Part shown: positions 62,860 through 64,000 of the stretch, one piece after another
Numbering within the stretch: the first letter of the stretch is position 1
Layout: the number at the start of each line of letters is the position of its first letter
Assembly (NCBI RefSeq): GCF_917563915.1
Contig: NZ_CAKJTI010000002.1
Coordinates: forward strand, 289,727 to 353,726
Direction of reading: 5' to 3'
Length of the DNA: 64,000 bases
DNA from: Bacillus rhizoplanae
GTDB taxonomy: Bacteria; Bacillota; Bacilli; Bacillales; Bacillaceae_G
The notes under the pieces: model-generated
What the model saw: the letters and a program-made list of their open reading frames with translations, nothing else
Database searches by the model: none
What the model was told of the DNA's origin: nothing
Position numbers and translations under genes: made by a program

Positions 62860-64000
62860 TTGAAAATTCATATCGTGCAAAAAGGGGATACCCTTTGGAA
62901 AATTGCGAAAAAGTACGGGGTGGATTTTGAAGTATTAAAAAACGCGAATACACAGCTCAGTAATCCAGACCTAATTATGCCTGGCATGAAAATTAAAGTA
63001 CCATCTAACAGTGTGCCGATTAAAAACAATCCAGGTGCTGGTTCAGTCCCTCCAAAAGAATATGTAAAAGAAGTGCAACAAAAAGAATTTCCTGTTGCGC
63101 CTAAACCTCTTGGTATAGAAGAAGAGGAGGAGGCTGTTCCACAAGCTGGACCAATTACAGAAAAACCTGCAGCGCAAAAACTGCAGAAGGAAATGCAAAT
63201 AAAACCACAAAAAGAAGTGCAAAAGGAGCAGCCTATACAAAAGGAGCAGCCTATACAAAAGGAACAGCCTATACAAAAAGAACAACCTATACAAAAAGAG
63301 AAACCAGTAGAAAAACTACCTGTTGTTGAGAAGCAACCCGTTGTTAGCAAAGTAGAAAAACAAAAAGAGAGCACAAAATTTTCCGTGAACATTTTACCAC
63401 AGCCACCGCAACCGCCAGTAAAAGCGAAAAAAGAGTATAAAATTGCAGATATTATAAAAAAAGGTAACGATTTAATTGCTCCGCAAGTAAATAAAATGAA
63501 GGGAAGTAATATCGTTGCACCAGAAGTGAAGAAAGAAAATATAAGTAATGTCATCGCACCGGAAGTGAAGAAAGAAAATGTAAGTAATGTCGTCGCACCA
63601 GAAGTAAAAAAAGAAAATGTAAGTAATGTCGTCGCACCAGAAGTAAAGAAAGAAAATGTAAGTAATGTTGTAGCACCAGAAGTGAAGAAAGAAAATGTAA
63701 GTAATGTCGTCGCACCGCATGTTACAAAAGAAATTCCACAAGTGCTTCCACCTAATGTTACGATGCCAATAATGGAGAATAGCCCAATACCAGGTGTTAT
63801 GCCAATAATGGAACCCCCAATACCAGGTGTTATGCCAATAATGGAAAATAGCCACATGCCAAATGTGATGCCGATGATGGAAAATAGTCAAATGCCAAGT
63901 ATGATGCCGATGATGGAAAATAGTCAAATGCCAAGTATGATGCCGATGATGGAAAATAGTCAAATGCCAAGTATGATGCCGATGATGGAAAATAGTCAAA
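62860..64000 (+). CDS. safA: Spore coat assembly protein SafA (LysM); partial
   Basis: The gene runs off the right edge. It starts with TTG (MKIHIVQKGDTLWKIAKKYG) 6 nt after AGGAGGGGG, easily missed because no in-frame ATG precedes the LysM domain. SafA is a mother-cell protein that localises to the cortex/coat interface through its LysM domain (residues 1-48) and guides inner-coat assembly with SpoVID. Three repeat arrays follow: QPIQKE (five times, about 125-147), VAPEVKKENVSN (six times, about 220-285) and MPMMENSQMPSM (four or more, from about 325 to the edge). These are long, low-complexity and rich in Lys, Glu, Met and Pro, as suits a cross-linked coat protein. Confidence 0.9.
   Translation, partial: MKIHIVQKGDTLWKIAKKYGVDFEVLKNANTQLSNPDLIMPGMKIKVPSNSVPIKNNPGAGSVPPKEYVKEVQQKEFPVAPKPLGIEEEEEAVPQAGPITEKPAAQKLQKEMQIKPQKEVQKEQPIQKEQPIQKEQPIQKEQPIQKEKPVEKLPVVEKQPVVSKVEKQKESTKFSVNILPQPPQPPVKAKKEYKIADIIKKGNDLIAPQVNKMKGSNIVAPEVKKENISNVIAPEVKKENVSNVVAPEVKKENVSNVVAPEVKKENVSNVVAPEVKKENVSNVVAPHVTKEIPQVLPPNVTMPIMENSPIPGVMPIMEPPIPGVMPIMENSHMPNVMPMMENSQMPSMMPMMENSQMPSMMPMMENSQMPSMMPMMENSQ

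Noticed and set aside
62868-63857. Long minus-strand frame (about 329 codons) with repeated Phe/Thr/Ser-Gly-Ala blocks
   Set aside because: It is the antisense of the safA repeat arrays. Its repetitiveness is inherited from the plus strand, and the plus-strand frame has a LysM domain and a strong ribosome site.
63200-64000. Regular short repeats suggesting a CRISPR array or satellite
   Set aside because: The repeat units are multiples of three, stay in the safA reading frame and have no unique spacers.

Overview
The window is a stretch of low-GC chromosome from a Bacillus of the B. cereus group. Three things point there. The gene order follows the B. subtilis block gerM-rph-rdgB, ysoA-tig-clpX-lonB-lonA-ysxC-hemAXCDBL-spoVID-ysxE-valS-folC-spoIIB-maf-radC-mreBCD-minCD-spoIVFAB-rplU-prp-rpmA-spo0B-obg-pheA-niaR/nifS-nadBCA-safA. 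There are many sporulation genes. About ten copies of a ~150 bp repeat matching the B. cereus-group element bcr1, with TTTAT ends, are scattered between the genes. No prophage, plasmid, CRISPR array or biosynthetic cluster is visible; most of the window is core genome.

Layout. 1-3.9 kb (minus strand): assimilatory/detoxifying nitrite reductase nirB-nirD and the siroheme gene cobA (cut by the left edge), behind a perfect Fnr-type box. 4-7.3 kb: gerM, then rph-rdgB-ysnB. 7.4-11.3 kb: an accessory patch with two tRNAs, a lipoprotein, a DUF347 membrane protein broken by one in-frame stop, an IS3-like remnant, a YvbH-like protein and two tiny membrane proteins. 11.5-20.7 kb: protein quality control (ysoA, tig, clpX, lonB, lonA) and the ribosome-assembly GTPase ysxC. 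20.7-21.7 kb: ohrR-ohr peroxide module on the minus strand. 22.2-28.5 kb: haem operon hemAXCDBL. 28.6-31.1 kb: spoVID, ysxE and a small membrane protein. 31.3-36.8 kb: T-box-controlled valS with folC, then spoIIB. 37.1-44.4 kb: maf, radC, mreBCD, minCD, spoIVFA-spoIVFB. 44.4-48.9 kb: an RNase G-family gene, then L21 leader-rplU-prp-rpmA, spo0B-obg. 49-55.5 kb: a Bce-type peptide-sensing module with one ATPase but two permeases. 55.6-57.2 kb: pheA and a MOSC protein. 57.2-62.6 kb: divergent niaR-nifS / nadBCA for NAD synthesis. 62.8 kb to the right edge: safA, a LysM spore-coat gene with long internal repeats, cut by the edge.

How the parts work together. The shape and division genes (mreBCD, minCD) sit beside sporulation genes acting at engulfment (spoIIB), sigma-K activation (spoIVFA/FB), phosphorelay (spo0B) and coat morphogenesis (spoVID, safA, ysxE). 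Prp trims the N-terminal extension of the L27 protein encoded by the adjacent rpmA. CobA and the hem operon both feed tetrapyrrole synthesis, and NifS is expected to serve the iron-sulfur enzyme NadA.

The points most worth a second look are the density and nesting of bcr1 copies, the hairpin-rich ~270-nt leader in front of tig, a strong hairpin inside hemX, the two-permease Bce module with matching operator-like boxes, a T-box-like motif after hemL, and the stop codon splitting the DUF347 gene. I could run no searches: family names rest on motifs, length and neighbourhood.
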